The translations under genes and the position numbers were made by a program. Of a DNA stretch of 64,000 nucleotides, positions 16,619 to 25,759 are shown one piece after another (the first letter of the stretch is position 1; each line of letters begins with the position of its first letter). The stretch spans positions 62,001-126,000 of the forward strand of contig CAYOBN010000002.1 in assembly GCA_964402175.1 (NCBI GenBank). Direction: 5' to 3'. Origin of the DNA: JAWKUK01 sp964402175 (GTDB lineage: Bacteria; Planctomycetota; UBA1135; GCA-002686595). The notes under the pieces were generated by a model, which saw only the letters and a program-made list of their open reading frames with translations, ran no database searches and was not told the DNA's origin.

Positions 16619-18922
16619 ATGTTCCAGAACCACACCTTCACGACGAGCGCGCTGACGCTCGTTCTCACGAGCGCCGCGATCGCCCAGACACCGCCTGTCC
16701 GCATCGCGACCTTCAACTGCTTCCTCAATCGCGCCTCTGAAGGCGCGTTGATCGCCGACCTCAGCGTCGCAGGTAACCCTCAGATCGCGGCGGTAGCCGA
16801 GGTCCTGCAGCGCACACGACCCGATGTCGTCCTCCTGAACGAATTCGACTACGACTCCGCAGCGGCAGCGGTCGCACTCCTGCGACAGAACTACCTGCAG
16901 GTCTCGCAGAACGGTGCGACGCCCATCGATTACGCGTATAGCTTCCTCGCACCGTCGAACACCGGCTTACCCAGCGGCTTCGACCTGGACAACAATGGTG
17001 CGGTCGGAACCACGGTCGGCACCGCCGCTTACGCCAACGACAGCTTCGGGTTCGGCTTCTTCCCCGGGCAGTTCGGGATGGTGCTCCTCTCTCGCTACCC
17101 GATCGACATCACCAACGTTCGCACCTTCCAGAACTTCTTGTGGGCCGACATGCCCGGCGCCCTACTTCCGGATGATCCGTCCACTCCGGAGCCGGCAGAC
17201 TGGTTCAGCGCGTCAGAGCTGCAGGTCGTCCGCCTCTCTTCGAAGAGCCACTGGGACGTGCCGATTCAAGTCGGGGGACGGCTGATCCATCTCCTCTGCG
17301 CCCACCCCACCCCTCCCGTTTTCGACGGCCCGGAGGACCGCAATGGTCGCCGCAACCACGACGAGATCCGCTTCTGGGCGGATTACATCACGCCGGGCGC
17401 CGGTTCCTACATCCGAGATGATGCCGGTGTACAAGGCGGTCTGCCGGTCGGTGCTCGCTTCGTCGTCCTCGGTGACTACAACGCGGACCCGGTCGACGGC
17501 GATGGAGTCCCCGGCGCGATCCAGCAGCTCTTGCTGAACCCGCGCGTCAGGGACACGTTCCCCGCCAGCCGTGGCGGTTTCGAGGCGTCCATCTTCGAGG
17601 GCGGTGCAAACCTGCACCACGAGGGCAATCCTGCCCTCGACACCGGCAACTTCACGGATGTCGCCGCGACCTTCGCGCCTTCGGGCAACCTGCGGGTCGA
17701 CTACGCCCTGCCGTCACGCAACCTCGTCTTCGAAGGTGCCGGAGTCTTCTGGCCTGGCGCTTTGGATCCCGGCTTCTCGACTGTTGGCCTGGGAGACCCG
17801 ACCAATGGCAACGCTGTCGTCAGCTCGGATCACCGGTTGGTCTACGTCGATGTTCGCCTTACCGGTCTCAACACGGGCGCGCAGCCCCTTGACCTGAACC
17901 ATGTCGCCGTGGACTACCTCGGTGAGGCCACACTGCCGTCCGGGACACAGTTCGATGGGACTCTCCTCGGCGGGCTCTCGGGGGTCACGTACGATCCCTC
18001 CACGGAGCAGTACCTTGCGATCTGCGACGATCGCAGCCAGTTCGATGCGGCTCGCTACTACAGCCTGACCATCGATCTCGCAGACGGGCTACTGAGCCCG
18101 GGCGATGTGCAGCTTCGGCAAGTCGTGACACTTCGCGACCAATCGGGCGCTCCGTACCTGGCGACGACCGTGGACCCCGAGGGGATCGTACTCACGCGTG
18201 ATGGCCGACTGTTCATCTCGTCCGAAGGCGACGCGGTGCAGGCGTTCGATCCTTTTGTCGACCGCTTCGCCGTCATCGGCCAAGCGCTCAGCGCCAACCC
18301 CATTCCGTTCAAGTTCACGACGGGCTTCCCGGGCTTCGGTATACGCAACAACCTTGCCTTCGAGAGCTTGACGCTGACCCCCAGCGAATCCACGCTCTTC
18401 ACCGCGACGGAGAACGCCCTCGCGCAGGATGGCAACGCGGCATTGCTGCGCCACGGCACGCCGTGCCGGATCCTCAGCTTCAGCGCGCAGGATGGAATGC
18501 CAGGCGCTGAGTACATTTACTGGACGGCCCAGATCGCCACCCCGCCCGCTCCGCTGGGCGCATTCGCCACCAACGGTCTCGTCGAGCTACTGGCCGCGAA
18601 CGAGCGTCAGCTCTTCGCGCTCGAGCGCTCGTTCTCGGTCGGGGTCGGCAACTCGATCAAGCTCTACGCGATCGACATCGAAGGCGCCGACGATGTCAGC
18701 GGTGTGGACGTCCTCGAGGGCCTGCTGCGTTCGTTCCGACCGGTCACGAAGCGGCTGGTCCTCGACCTGGATAGCCTGAACATCACCCTTGACAACATCG
18801 AAGGTATGACGTTCGGACCTCGCTTGGCCGATGGCCGCAGAACCCTCGTGCTCGTGAGCGACGACAACTTCAGCGCCACGCAGGTCACGCAGTTCCTTGC
18901 GTTCGCGATCAACGAGCTCTGA
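16619..18922 (+). CDS. Secreted nuclease/phosphatase fused to a phytase-like esterase domain
   Basis: A 767-residue exported protein with two enzyme domains. Signal peptide residues 1-23 (ending T-S-A-A-I-A-Q). Residues about 26-430 are an endonuclease/exonuclease/phosphatase domain: R-I-A-T-F-N-C-F-L, V-V-L-L-N-E-F-D, F-V-V-L-G-D-Y-N-A-D-P and S-S-D-H-R-L-V-Y supply the N, E, D-x-N and D-H catalytic residues. Residues about 450-767 resemble the esterase-like activity-of-phytase domain (PF13449 type): G-V-T-Y-D-P, I-C-D-D-R-S, D-P-E-G-I-V and the A-F-E-S-L-T-L-T segment. Together they could break nucleic acids and phosphoesters for phosphorus. It follows phoD by 274 bp on the same strand and may have its own promoter. 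Confidence 0.78.
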   Translation: MFQNHTFTTSALTLVLTSAAIAQTPPVRIATFNCFLNRASEGALIADLSVAGNPQIAAVAEVLQRTRPDVVLLNEFDYDSAAAAVALLRQNYLQVSQNGATPIDYAYSFLAPSNTGLPSGFDLDNNGAVGTTVGTAAYANDSFGFGFFPGQFGMVLLSRYPIDITNVRTFQNFLWADMPGALLPDDPSTPEPADWFSASELQVVRLSSKSHWDVPIQVGGRLIHLLCAHPTPPVFDGPEDRNGRRNHDEIRFWADYITPGAGSYIRDDAGVQGGLPVGARFVVLGDYNADPVDGDGVPGAIQQLLLNPRVRDTFPASRGGFEASIFEGGANLHHEGNPALDTGNFTDVAATFAPSGNLRVDYALPSRNLVFEGAGVFWPGALDPGFSTVGLGDPTNGNAVVSSDHRLVYVDVRLTGLNTGAQPLDLNHVAVDYLGEATLPSGTQFDGTLLGGLSGVTYDPSTEQYLAICDDRSQFDAARYYSLTIDLADGLLSPGDVQLRQVVTLRDQSGAPYLATTVDPEGIVLTRDGRLFISSEGDAVQAFDPFVDRFAVIGQALSANPIPFKFTTGFPGFGIRNNLAFESLTLTPSESTLFTATENALAQDGNAALLRHGTPCRILSFSAQDGMPGAEYIYWTAQIATPPAPLGAFATNGLVELLAANERQLFALERSFSVGVGNSIKLYAIDIEGADDVSGVDVLEGLLRSFRPVTKRLVLDLDSLNITLDNIEGMTFGPRLADGRRTLVLVSDDNFSATQVTQFLAFAINEL

Positions 18923-19583
18923 GCCGCCGGCGCACGTGCCTCGATGTTCTGCCGCGTGCCCCTGAACGACTGCGCTGCTTTGGAAGCTCCTCCCTCGCGA
19001 TCCTCTGTGAGGGGATCGAGCTTCGGACCGCGCGGACGCACAGGGGCACGTTCGCATACGTGGGCTACGCTGAGCGCCCACGCTCGGACCAAGCGACGCT
19101 GCTGCAGGTCTGCAGGGGTCCGCGTTGCGAGGCAGATCGCCGACCTCGTGCCAGGCCTCGTCAACCGCGAGCTGGTGCGAGGAAGGTCGTGATCTGCACA
19201 TCGTCGAGATGAGAGCGCCACGGATCACTGCGATGGGCGCCGTTCTCGAGGGGTGAGAGACCGGAAACACGGAGCGCGAGGTCCGATGACGAGGGGCGCG
19301 GGCCTGCCCCGACAAGCCTGCTCCGCCGGTCAGCGTCCAAATCCGAGAGCGCGTGGATCGCCGCGCGTCGATCTCCGAGTTCGGCGTTTGGACCGCGTAC
19401 GCCGGATTCGATCGAGCGCTCGCCAGGGTCTGGGGGCCTGAGTTGACGTAAGAGGGTGTATCTGCGTTCGGTGCAGGGAATGTGGGTCTGCGGTCTATCG
19501 CTCACCCCGTTACGCGCGTGTGACCAAGTCGGGAGCGCTTCGGGCGTACGTTCCTGTAGCAGAACGCAACCCGAGGAGCTCCC
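18923..19583. other. 660-bp intergenic stretch with no supported gene
   Basis: Short frames exist on both strands but none shows a recognisable family, a convincing ribosome-binding site or a signal peptide. A TTGACG hexamer at 19443 could be a -35 element, but no matching -10 was seen. The last bases hold the AGGAG ribosome-binding site (19573-19577) of the VIT/VWA gene. Confidence 0.55.
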
Positions 19584-21830
19584 ATGCACCGACTACTATC
19601 GACCCTCTCCCTTCTTCTCTCTGCCGTCCCCGCCGTGTCCCAGAGTGTGGCCACGTCCCAGGGCGCCTGGTGTGCGAACGTCGTCCTCCCTCAGGCCCGG
19701 GTGTTCCATCTCCATCCCGGCGCACCTGCGCTCCACGTCACAGGGGTCCGCGCTGACATCCTCATCGTCGACGGCGTCGCGACGACGACGCTCGACGTGT
19801 CGCTGGTGAACCAGGGCGACCGCGATGCGGAGGGCGAGCTGCTCCTGCCCGTCCCCGACGGCGCTGTCGTCAGCGGGTTCGACTTCGAGGGCAAAGGCGC
19901 GACCTCGAGCGCGCGACTGCTGCCCCGTGACGAAGCGCGTGCGGCGTACGACAACATCGTCGCGGAGCTGCGCGATCCGGCGCTGCTGGAGTTCCATGGC
20001 GCTGCGCTCATTCGCTCTAGCGTCTTCCCGGTCCCCAAAGGCGGCACCCAGACGGTGCGTGTGCGCTACGAGCACATCCTGCCCGAGAGCGGCGGAAGGC
20101 TCGACTACGAGCTGCCGCGCAGCGAGAGCCTGGCGCTCGCTGTGCCGTGGGAGGTCACGCTGGAGGTGCGCTCGCAGAGGCCCATCGCCGACGTCTACTC
20201 ACCCACCCACGATCTTCCGCGTGTCTCAGGTCACGCGAACCGCGTGAAGCTCGCGGCGCGTACGGGCGGCTCGCTGCAAGCGGGCTCACTGCGTGTCGCG
20301 GTCCTCTTGGCCAGCGGTCCCCTTTCCACCACCCTCTTCACCAGCGCGGATCCCGACGGACCAGGCGGCTGGTTCCTTCTGCTGGCGGGGCTCGGCGAGG
20401 TCCCGCCTGAAGCGAGTCTGCCGCCGCGCGAAGTGACCCTCGTGCTCGACCGCTCGGGCAGCATGGCGGGTGAGAAGTTCGAACAAGCTCGCGCCGCAGC
20501 GCTGCAAATCCTGGAGGGCCTGGCGTTCGGCGAGGCCGTTCAGATCATCGACTACAGCAAATCGGTCGAGCGCTTCGCCCCGGGTCCGGTCGTGAAGACC
20601 AAGGAGAACCTGCCCGCGCTGCGCGCCTACCTCGAACAGCTCTCCATCGGCGGTGGCACCAACCTGGACGGCGCGCTCGCAGCCGCCCTGCACCAACCGA
20701 CGCTGACCGGGATGCTCCCCGTAGTGCTCTTCCTCACCGATGGACTGCCGACGGAGGGCGAGACGCGGGAGTCCGAGATTCGGAGCCGTATCGAGCGTGA
20801 AAACGTGCACCAGAGGCGCGTCTTCACCTTCGGTGTCGGTCACGACGTCAACGCTCCCTTGCTGGACGCTGTCGCGGTTCAGAGCCGCGCGCGCGCGACC
20901 TACGTCCAGCCGGGGGTCGATGTCGAGCGAGCCGTCGCGGACGTATTCGAGGACCTGGCTGGTCCGGTGGTCACAGACCTCTCGGTGCGTGTCACCGATT
21001 GCGAGGGCGTGGAGAACAGCCGCCTGGTACGCAACCTGCATCCCCAACTCTTGCCCGACCTCTTCCGTGGAGATCGCCTCGTCCTCGTCGGTCGTTACCT
21101 GGAGGCAGTCCCGATGCGCTTCGAGGTGCAGGGCACACGGGGCGCCGCTCCGGCGACGTGGACCCTGCAACACGACTTTGCGCAAGCGGCCGTCAACAAC
21201 CGTTTCGTACCGCGCCTCTGGGCGATGCGGCGCATCGCACAACTGGAGGACGAACTCCGTCGCGCTGGAGCAGACGCGACTGCGCTCGCGACCCTGAAAG
21301 ACGATGCACGCTTCGGCGAGCTCGTACGAGAGATGCTCGACCTCGCGGCACGCTTCGGAGTCTTGACCGATTCGACCGCTTTCCTGGCGCTGGAAGGTAC
21401 GGAGCTCGGTCAAGGCCAAGCGCTCGTCGCAGACGCCGCATCACGGGGCCTCTACAACGCGACCTGCCGTACCGGAGTCGAAGGCATCGCAGCGCAGCAG
21501 AACGTCGCCCTGAACCGCGAGCAGACCTGGGTGAACTCGTGCAATACCCTCTATCAGGCGGACGGCTCGGTCGCGGCCAACAACACGGTGCAGACGATCC
21601 AAGGGCGGACCTTCTTCCGGCGCGGCACACGCTGGATCGATGGACGGGCGGCGCTCGCAGCGACCCTGCCGGACCCCGACCGCGAGGTCACGTTCGGGTC
21701 CGAGGCTTACAGGGCCTTGGTGAGCGCCTTGACGCAGGAGGGCTGTGTCGGGCAGTTGGCGCTCGATGGAGACATCTTGCTGATGCACGGTTCCGAGACG
21801 GTGCTCATCAAAGCGCCTGCGAAGGAGTAG
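19584..21830 (+). CDS. VIT and VWA domain protein, exported
   Basis: A 748-residue protein of the inter-alpha-trypsin-inhibitor heavy-chain architecture. Signal peptide residues 1-20. Residues about 45-170 form the VIT domain (V-R-A-D-I-L-I-V-D-G-V-A-T-T-T-L, L-P-V-P-D-G-A-V-V-S-G-F). Residues about 280-450 form a von Willebrand A domain with an intact metal-ion-dependent adhesion site, D289-x-S291-x-S293 in L-V-L-D-R-S-G-S-M, and F-L-T-D-G-L-P-T. It ends without a sortase motif or transmembrane anchor. The response regulator gene starts 10 bp after its stop, so it may be a surface sensor or adhesion protein tied to that two-component system. Confidence 0.82.
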   Translation: MHRLLSTLSLLLSAVPAVSQSVATSQGAWCANVVLPQARVFHLHPGAPALHVTGVRADILIVDGVATTTLDVSLVNQGDRDAEGELLLPVPDGAVVSGFDFEGKGATSSARLLPRDEARAAYDNIVAELRDPALLEFHGAALIRSSVFPVPKGGTQTVRVRYEHILPESGGRLDYELPRSESLALAVPWEVTLEVRSQRPIADVYSPTHDLPRVSGHANRVKLAARTGGSLQAGSLRVAVLLASGPLSTTLFTSADPDGPGGWFLLLAGLGEVPPEASLPPREVTLVLDRSGSMAGEKFEQARAAALQILEGLAFGEAVQIIDYSKSVERFAPGPVVKTKENLPALRAYLEQLSIGGGTNLDGALAAALHQPTLTGMLPVVLFLTDGLPTEGETRESEIRSRIERENVHQRRVFTFGVGHDVNAPLLDAVAVQSRARATYVQPGVDVERAVADVFEDLAGPVVTDLSVRVTDCEGVENSRLVRNLHPQLLPDLFRGDRLVLVGRYLEAVPMRFEVQGTRGAAPATWTLQHDFAQAAVNNRFVPRLWAMRRIAQLEDELRRAGADATALATLKDDARFGELVREMLDLAARFGVLTDSTAFLALEGTELGQGQALVADAASRGLYNATCRTGVEGIAAQQNVALNREQTWVNSCNTLYQADGSVAANNTVQTIQGRTFFRRGTRWIDGRAALAATLPDPDREVTFGSEAYRALVSALTQEGCVGQLALDGDILLMHGSETVLIKAPAKE

Positions 21831-21840
21831 CCTTAGGGCG

Positions 21841-22548
21841 ATGGCAGCGACGCGGACGATCTGTGTGGTCGAAGACGACCCCGCGATTCGGCGGGGTCTC
21901 GTGGACAGCCTCGAGTTCGCAGGCTTCCGCGTCCTTGCCTGTCCCGACGGGCCGAGCGCTCGCCGCACGCTGGCGATCGCCGAAGTCGATCTCGTCCTAC
22001 TCGATGTTGTCCTACCTGGGCTGGATGGACTCGACTTCCTGCCCGAGCTGCGCGCTGCGCGCCCGAGCCTGCCGGTCATCCTCGTCACGGCCCGGGGCGC
22101 CGAAGAAGACCGCGTCCGTGGCCTGCGGACCGGGGCCGACGACTACGTCGTCAAGCCTTTCAGCTCGACGGAGCTGCTCGCACGGGTGGAAGCCGTATTA
22201 CGGCGCAGCGCAGAACGGCCGAGCGACGTACGCGAGCTCACGTTCCCTGGTGGTCGCGTGCGCTTCGAGCGCCGCGAGGTCGCGCTGGAGGGGGAAGCCG
22301 CGCGGCTGCTGACCGAACGCGAGGCCGGTGTCCTGTTGCACCTCGCTCGCAACCACGGACGAGCCGTTGAACGCGATGAACTCCTGCGCGCGGTGTGGAG
22401 CCTCGATCCACGCGGGCTGGATACCCGCACTGTAGACATGGCTATCGCGCGACTGCGCGAGAAGCTGGGCCCGCTCGGCTCCGACCTGGTGCGCACGGTG
22501 CGCGGCAAGGGTTACTCCCTCGGCGACATGCTGGAGCTCGTGCGTTGA
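21841..22548 (+). CDS. OmpR-family response regulator
   Basis: A 235-residue two-domain regulator. The receiver domain has the acidic pocket E11-D12-D13, phospho-acceptor D55, T83 and K105 at the expected positions. Residues about 130-230 form a winged-helix DNA-binding domain of the OmpR type (L-T-E-R-E-A-G-V-L-L-H-L and R-G-K-G-Y-S-L). It would be phosphorylated by the histidine kinase encoded next, whose TTG start overlaps this stop (TTGA). The likely targets, by position, include the VIT/VWA operon itself. Confidence 0.93.
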   Translation: MAATRTICVVEDDPAIRRGLVDSLEFAGFRVLACPDGPSARRTLAIAEVDLVLLDVVLPGLDGLDFLPELRAARPSLPVILVTARGAEEDRVRGLRTGADDYVVKPFSSTELLARVEAVLRRSAERPSDVRELTFPGGRVRFERREVALEGEAARLLTEREAGVLLHLARNHGRAVERDELLRAVWSLDPRGLDTRTVDMAIARLREKLGPLGSDLVRTVRGKGYSLGDMLELVR

Positions 22549-24185
22549 AGCGTCATCACCGGCCGCTCTTGCGCCTCTATATCCTCGGCGCAGCCCTCGC
22601 GGTGGCGATGTGTGCTGCGCTGACTGGCCTCGTCCTGCGCCAGCAAGCAGCGCATGATCGCGCTGTTGCGGAGGCGCTCCATCACGAGGATGTGCGCACC
22701 GCCCTCTGGCGAATGGAGACACGGGTCGCCGGGATGCTGGCGTTGACGACAGCGCGGCTCGGCGCGATCGAGAGCGAGAACGAGGCGACATGGAACTCGC
22801 TGGGCTTGCTGTACAACGGCGTCACTCCGACAGAGGCGCCCCCGCCAGCGCTGCGCGAAGAGCTCATCGCAGCGGCCGATAAGGCCTACTTCCTCGCTTG
22901 CAACGTGCCCCCTGGAGCTGAGGCGAGCGATGCGCCGCAGGGACCCGTAGCGCCCTCGCGCAACTGGGTCACCAATCAACAGGACCTGGTCAATCGGGGC
23001 CTCGAGCGCAGCGCCGAGGAGTACGAGCGTCGCTCGCTGCTCAATGTGGCGCAGCAACAGTCGGTCACGAGTGTGGCAACAGAAGAGGGCGTGGGCTTCT
23101 GCGTCGGCCCCCTCGCGCCGCGCTGGGATCGCACCCAGAGCGAGCTGCGGCTGCAACTCGCACGCCGGATCGAAGGACCAGACGGCATCGCACACGAGAG
23201 CTACCGCTTGGATTGGGCCGAGCTCTCGCGCCTCTTGCTGGACGAGATCCGCGATCTCTTTCCCGACGCGGCCCTCGTTCCGCTCGAAGCAGAAGGTGCA
23301 GAGCACACCGGTGAGGCCCGCGCGCTGCGACTTGCAGCGTTGCCGGTTCGTCTGGTCGTACCGGCCCCACGTCCAGCCGAAGGCCTGCCCGAGACACACG
23401 TCTGGACGCTTGGAGGAGCCTGGCTGGCGCTCGCGTTTGCGCTCCTTGTCGGCGGCCTCGCACTGCGCGCGAGCTACGCCTACGGAGACAAACACCGTCG
23501 GTTCACCCACGCCGTGACGCACGAGCTGCGCACACCGCTGACGACCTTTCGCATGTACAGCGAGATGCTGGCGCGCGGTATGGTGCCGGAGTCCTCTCGT
23601 GCGGATTATCTGGCGACGCTCGAATCGGAGTCCGCGCGGCTCGCGCGGCTCGTCGACAACGTGCTGCGCTACGCGCGCCTGGAAGAAGGGCGCTCCCGAG
23701 CTCCTCGTGTCCCGACCGACGCAAGCTCCTTGATCCTGCGGTGCACACCCGAGCTTGCGCGGACGTGTGCCGCGGCAGGAGCGAAGTTGGAGCTGCGCGA
23801 TGAGCTCGACGCCGAGGTGGCGCTCGCGACCGATTCCGAGGCCGTGCTGCAGATTCTGTCGAACCTGGTGGAGAACGCCTGCAAGTACGGACGTCCGAGC
23901 GCTGAATCGGAGACGTTCACGATCGTGCTTCACGCGACCCGTACCGCGGAGTCCTTGTACCTCGACGTCTGCGACTCCGGCGTCGGAGTGCCCGCGTCCG
24001 TGCAACGCACGATCTTCGAGCCCTTCGAGCGCGGCGGCCGCGATCCCGCGGACCCCGCGCCCGGAGTCGGGCTCGGGCTCGCGCTCTCGCGCGCTCTGGC
24101 CGCGGAGCTCGGCGGGCGACTGAGCCTGGTCCCAGCGACCGTCGGCGCGCGCTTCCGCCTGGCGCTGCCGCTCAGCTCGGCCTGA
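22545..24185 (+). CDS. Membrane sensor histidine kinase
   Basis: A 546-residue kinase. Transmembrane segments lie near residues 10-30 and 287-307, framing an extracytoplasmic sensor region of about 255 residues with no recognised family. The phospho-acceptor is H326 in F-T-H-A-V-T-H-E-L-R-T-P-L. The catalytic ATPase domain shows the N-box (N-L-V-E-N-A-C-K-Y), G1 (D-V-C-D-S-G-V-G-V) and a G-L-G-L-A-L-S segment. The TTG at 22545 is chosen because it overlaps the regulator stop and starts directly before the first membrane helix; earlier codons fall inside the regulator gene. Confidence 0.9.
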   Translation: MKRHHRPLLRLYILGAALAVAMCAALTGLVLRQQAAHDRAVAEALHHEDVRTALWRMETRVAGMLALTTARLGAIESENEATWNSLGLLYNGVTPTEAPPPALREELIAAADKAYFLACNVPPGAEASDAPQGPVAPSRNWVTNQQDLVNRGLERSAEEYERRSLLNVAQQQSVTSVATEEGVGFCVGPLAPRWDRTQSELRLQLARRIEGPDGIAHESYRLDWAELSRLLLDEIRDLFPDAALVPLEAEGAEHTGEARALRLAALPVRLVVPAPRPAEGLPETHVWTLGGAWLALAFALLVGGLALRASYAYGDKHRRFTHAVTHELRTPLTTFRMYSEMLARGMVPESSRADYLATLESESARLARLVDNVLRYARLEEGRSRAPRVPTDASSLILRCTPELARTCAAAGAKLELRDELDAEVALATDSEAVLQILSNLVENACKYGRPSAESETFTIVLHATRTAESLYLDVCDSGVGVPASVQRTIFEPFERGGRDPADPAPGVGLGLALSRALAAELGGRLSLVPATVGARFRLALPLSSA

Positions 24186-24187
24186 CC

Positions 24188-25306
24188 TCAGTCCGCCTTC
24201 TCAGGCTCCAGCGCCTTCCAGATCGCGTCTGCGATGGGGCCCAGCGTGGCCCACTCGCTGTTCGACATCAACACAACCGCGCGACGCTCGTCAGGGCGCA
24301 GTTGCATGAGCGTCCTGGTCTTCTCCTGCGAACCCGAGTGCGCCACGAGCCGTACACCGTCGGTGCTGGACACGGAGAAACCCAGTCCGTAGCCGGTTCG
24401 CTTGCCGTCCCGGGTCGCCGCGTTCGTCCACATCTGCTCGCGGAGCTCACGCGACAGCAACGTGTCATCCAACAGCGCGGCCGCAAAGCGCGCCAAGTCG
24501 CCGACGTTCGAGATGAAGCCGCCTCCGGCGAGCTTCCAACTGACGTCGGTATTGGTCGAAGGGATGACCCGCTCACCTAGGCGCCGGTAGCCGACGACGC
24601 GACGGGGCAGGTCGATCCACTGATAATCCGGCTGGAAGGTGGTCAGGCCCGCAGGGACCGCGATCCGCTCGCGGACCTGGCTCCAGTACGGCGCACCTCC
24701 CGCGCGCTCGACGACCGCACCAGCGAGCATATAGCCGTGAGTCGTGTAGGCGTACAGCGTGCCAGGTTCCGCGACGAGCGGCGACTCCTTGAAGCGATCG
24801 AGCGCGACGACGACGTCTTCGAACGGATTCGCGCGCGGATACGTGCGCTCCGTGACGATCACCTTGCCGTTGGTGTAGTGCACGATCCCACCCTGATGAC
24901 ACAGGAGCTGCCGCATCGTGATGGGCCAGGGCTTCGCAGGGAACTCGGGTACGAGCGCGCACACGTCTCGGTCCAGATCGAGGCGCTCCGCAGCGACGAG
25001 CTGCATGGCAGCGATGGCCGTCACCGGCTTCGAGATCGAGGCCCAGCGGAAGAGCGTCGCGTCATCGACCTCGACGTCGCGCTCCCGATCTTCGTGCCCG
25101 CGGAAGTGCACGCCGACGACACGGCCATCGGCGACGATGCCCACCGCGAGTCCAACGAGTTGCTGCTCTTCGAACGCCTGGGTCACCGCCGTCGACAGCC
25201 GGTCGGGGATCACCGGCGCGGCGGCGCTCTCTTGGGCGAACGACGTCTGGACCGCGAACCAGGCGGCCAGTGTCAAGTGACAGAAAGCGAGGGCTGCCGT
25301 GCGCAT
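24188..25306 (-). CDS. Secreted serine hydrolase of the beta-lactamase/PBP class C fold
   Basis: A 372-residue exported enzyme. Signal peptide residues 1-25 (ending T-S-F-A-Q). The active-site S-x-x-K is S90-I-S-K93 in F-R-W-A-S-I-S-K-P-V-T; a Y-x-x type second motif lies in Y-A-Y-T-T-H-G-Y, and the third box reads H-S-G in V-A-H-S-G-S. Class C beta-lactamases, esterases of the EstB kind, D-aminopeptidases and PBP4-star proteins share this layout, so the substrate stays open; resistance is not implied. Ends 2 bp from the convergent kinase gene. Confidence 0.83.
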   Translation of the reverse strand: MRTAALAFCHLTLAAWFAVQTSFAQESAAAPVIPDRLSTAVTQAFEEQQLVGLAVGIVADGRVVGVHFRGHEDRERDVEVDDATLFRWASISKPVTAIAAMQLVAAERLDLDRDVCALVPEFPAKPWPITMRQLLCHQGGIVHYTNGKVIVTERTYPRANPFEDVVVALDRFKESPLVAEPGTLYAYTTHGYMLAGAVVERAGGAPYWSQVRERIAVPAGLTTFQPDYQWIDLPRRVVGYRRLGERVIPSTNTDVSWKLAGGGFISNVGDLARFAAALLDDTLLSRELREQMWTNAATRDGKRTGYGLGFSVSSTDGVRLVAHSGSQEKTRTLMQLRPDERRAVVLMSNSEWATLGPIADAIWKALEPEKAD

Positions 25307-25624
25307 GTACGCAGGTTCGCATCGCCGCCCGCTTCGAGCAAGTCGCGTCGCGGCTCCGACACGGAAACAGCCCGCGATCGTCGAAGCGACGACCCTTGGC
25401 GTGAGCTCCCTGCGTCGAGCGCAAGCTCGGGCGCACGTCCGAACGGGGCGCCCAAAGGGAACGCCGCGACCCCATCCCTATTCCCCGGGCCGCGGCGCTC
25501 CACAGATCAAGCGCACGCAGTAGAGCCCGAAGCTGTGAACCGAGCGCGAAGCGTCGCTCGACTTCTTACGAAGACCGAGGCGGGGGTACCCGCGGCGATG
25601 GAGCGCGAACCGAACGGCAGACCC
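25307..25624. other. Intergenic stretch without a supported gene
   Basis: About 320 bp between the small membrane-protein gene and the hydrolase gene, both on the minus strand. No structured RNA, repeat or promoter was convincing. Confidence 0.5.
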
Positions 25625-25759
25625 CTAGAGCGCGTACTCGTAGCTCTGGGTGGAGTCCCCCTCGAGGACACTCGCACCCGCCAGCACGAGCGCGGCAGCC
25701 AAGAGAAAGGGCACCAGCACCCAAGGCCAGAGCTTGCGCTGTTCTTTGCGTGAACTCAT
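25625..25759 (-). CDS. 44-residue single-span membrane protein
   Basis: Starts at the ATG that overlaps the stop of the SGNH gene (ATGA). A basic N-terminus (M-S-S-R-K-E-Q-R-K) precedes one hydrophobic helix (W-P-W-V-L-V-P-F-L-L-A-A-A-L-V-L-A-G) and a short tail ending Y-E-Y-A-L. The layout resembles the short DUF5989-like proteins that sit beside SGNH proteins and carbamoyltransferases in cell-surface loci. That is a resemblance in shape only; no function is assigned. Tight overlap argues that it is a real gene. Confidence 0.6.
   Translation of the reverse strand: MSSRKEQRKLWPWVLVPFLLAAALVLAGASVLEGDSTQSYEYAL

Noticed and set aside
18944..19192. An 82-codon plus-strand frame in the 660-bp gap.
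   Set aside because: No ribosome-binding site, no family likeness and arginine-rich composition typical of chance frames in GC-rich DNA.
19443..19472. TTGACG as a -35 element for the VIT/VWA gene.
   Set aside because: No acceptable -10 hexamer at 16-18 bp; too weak to annotate.
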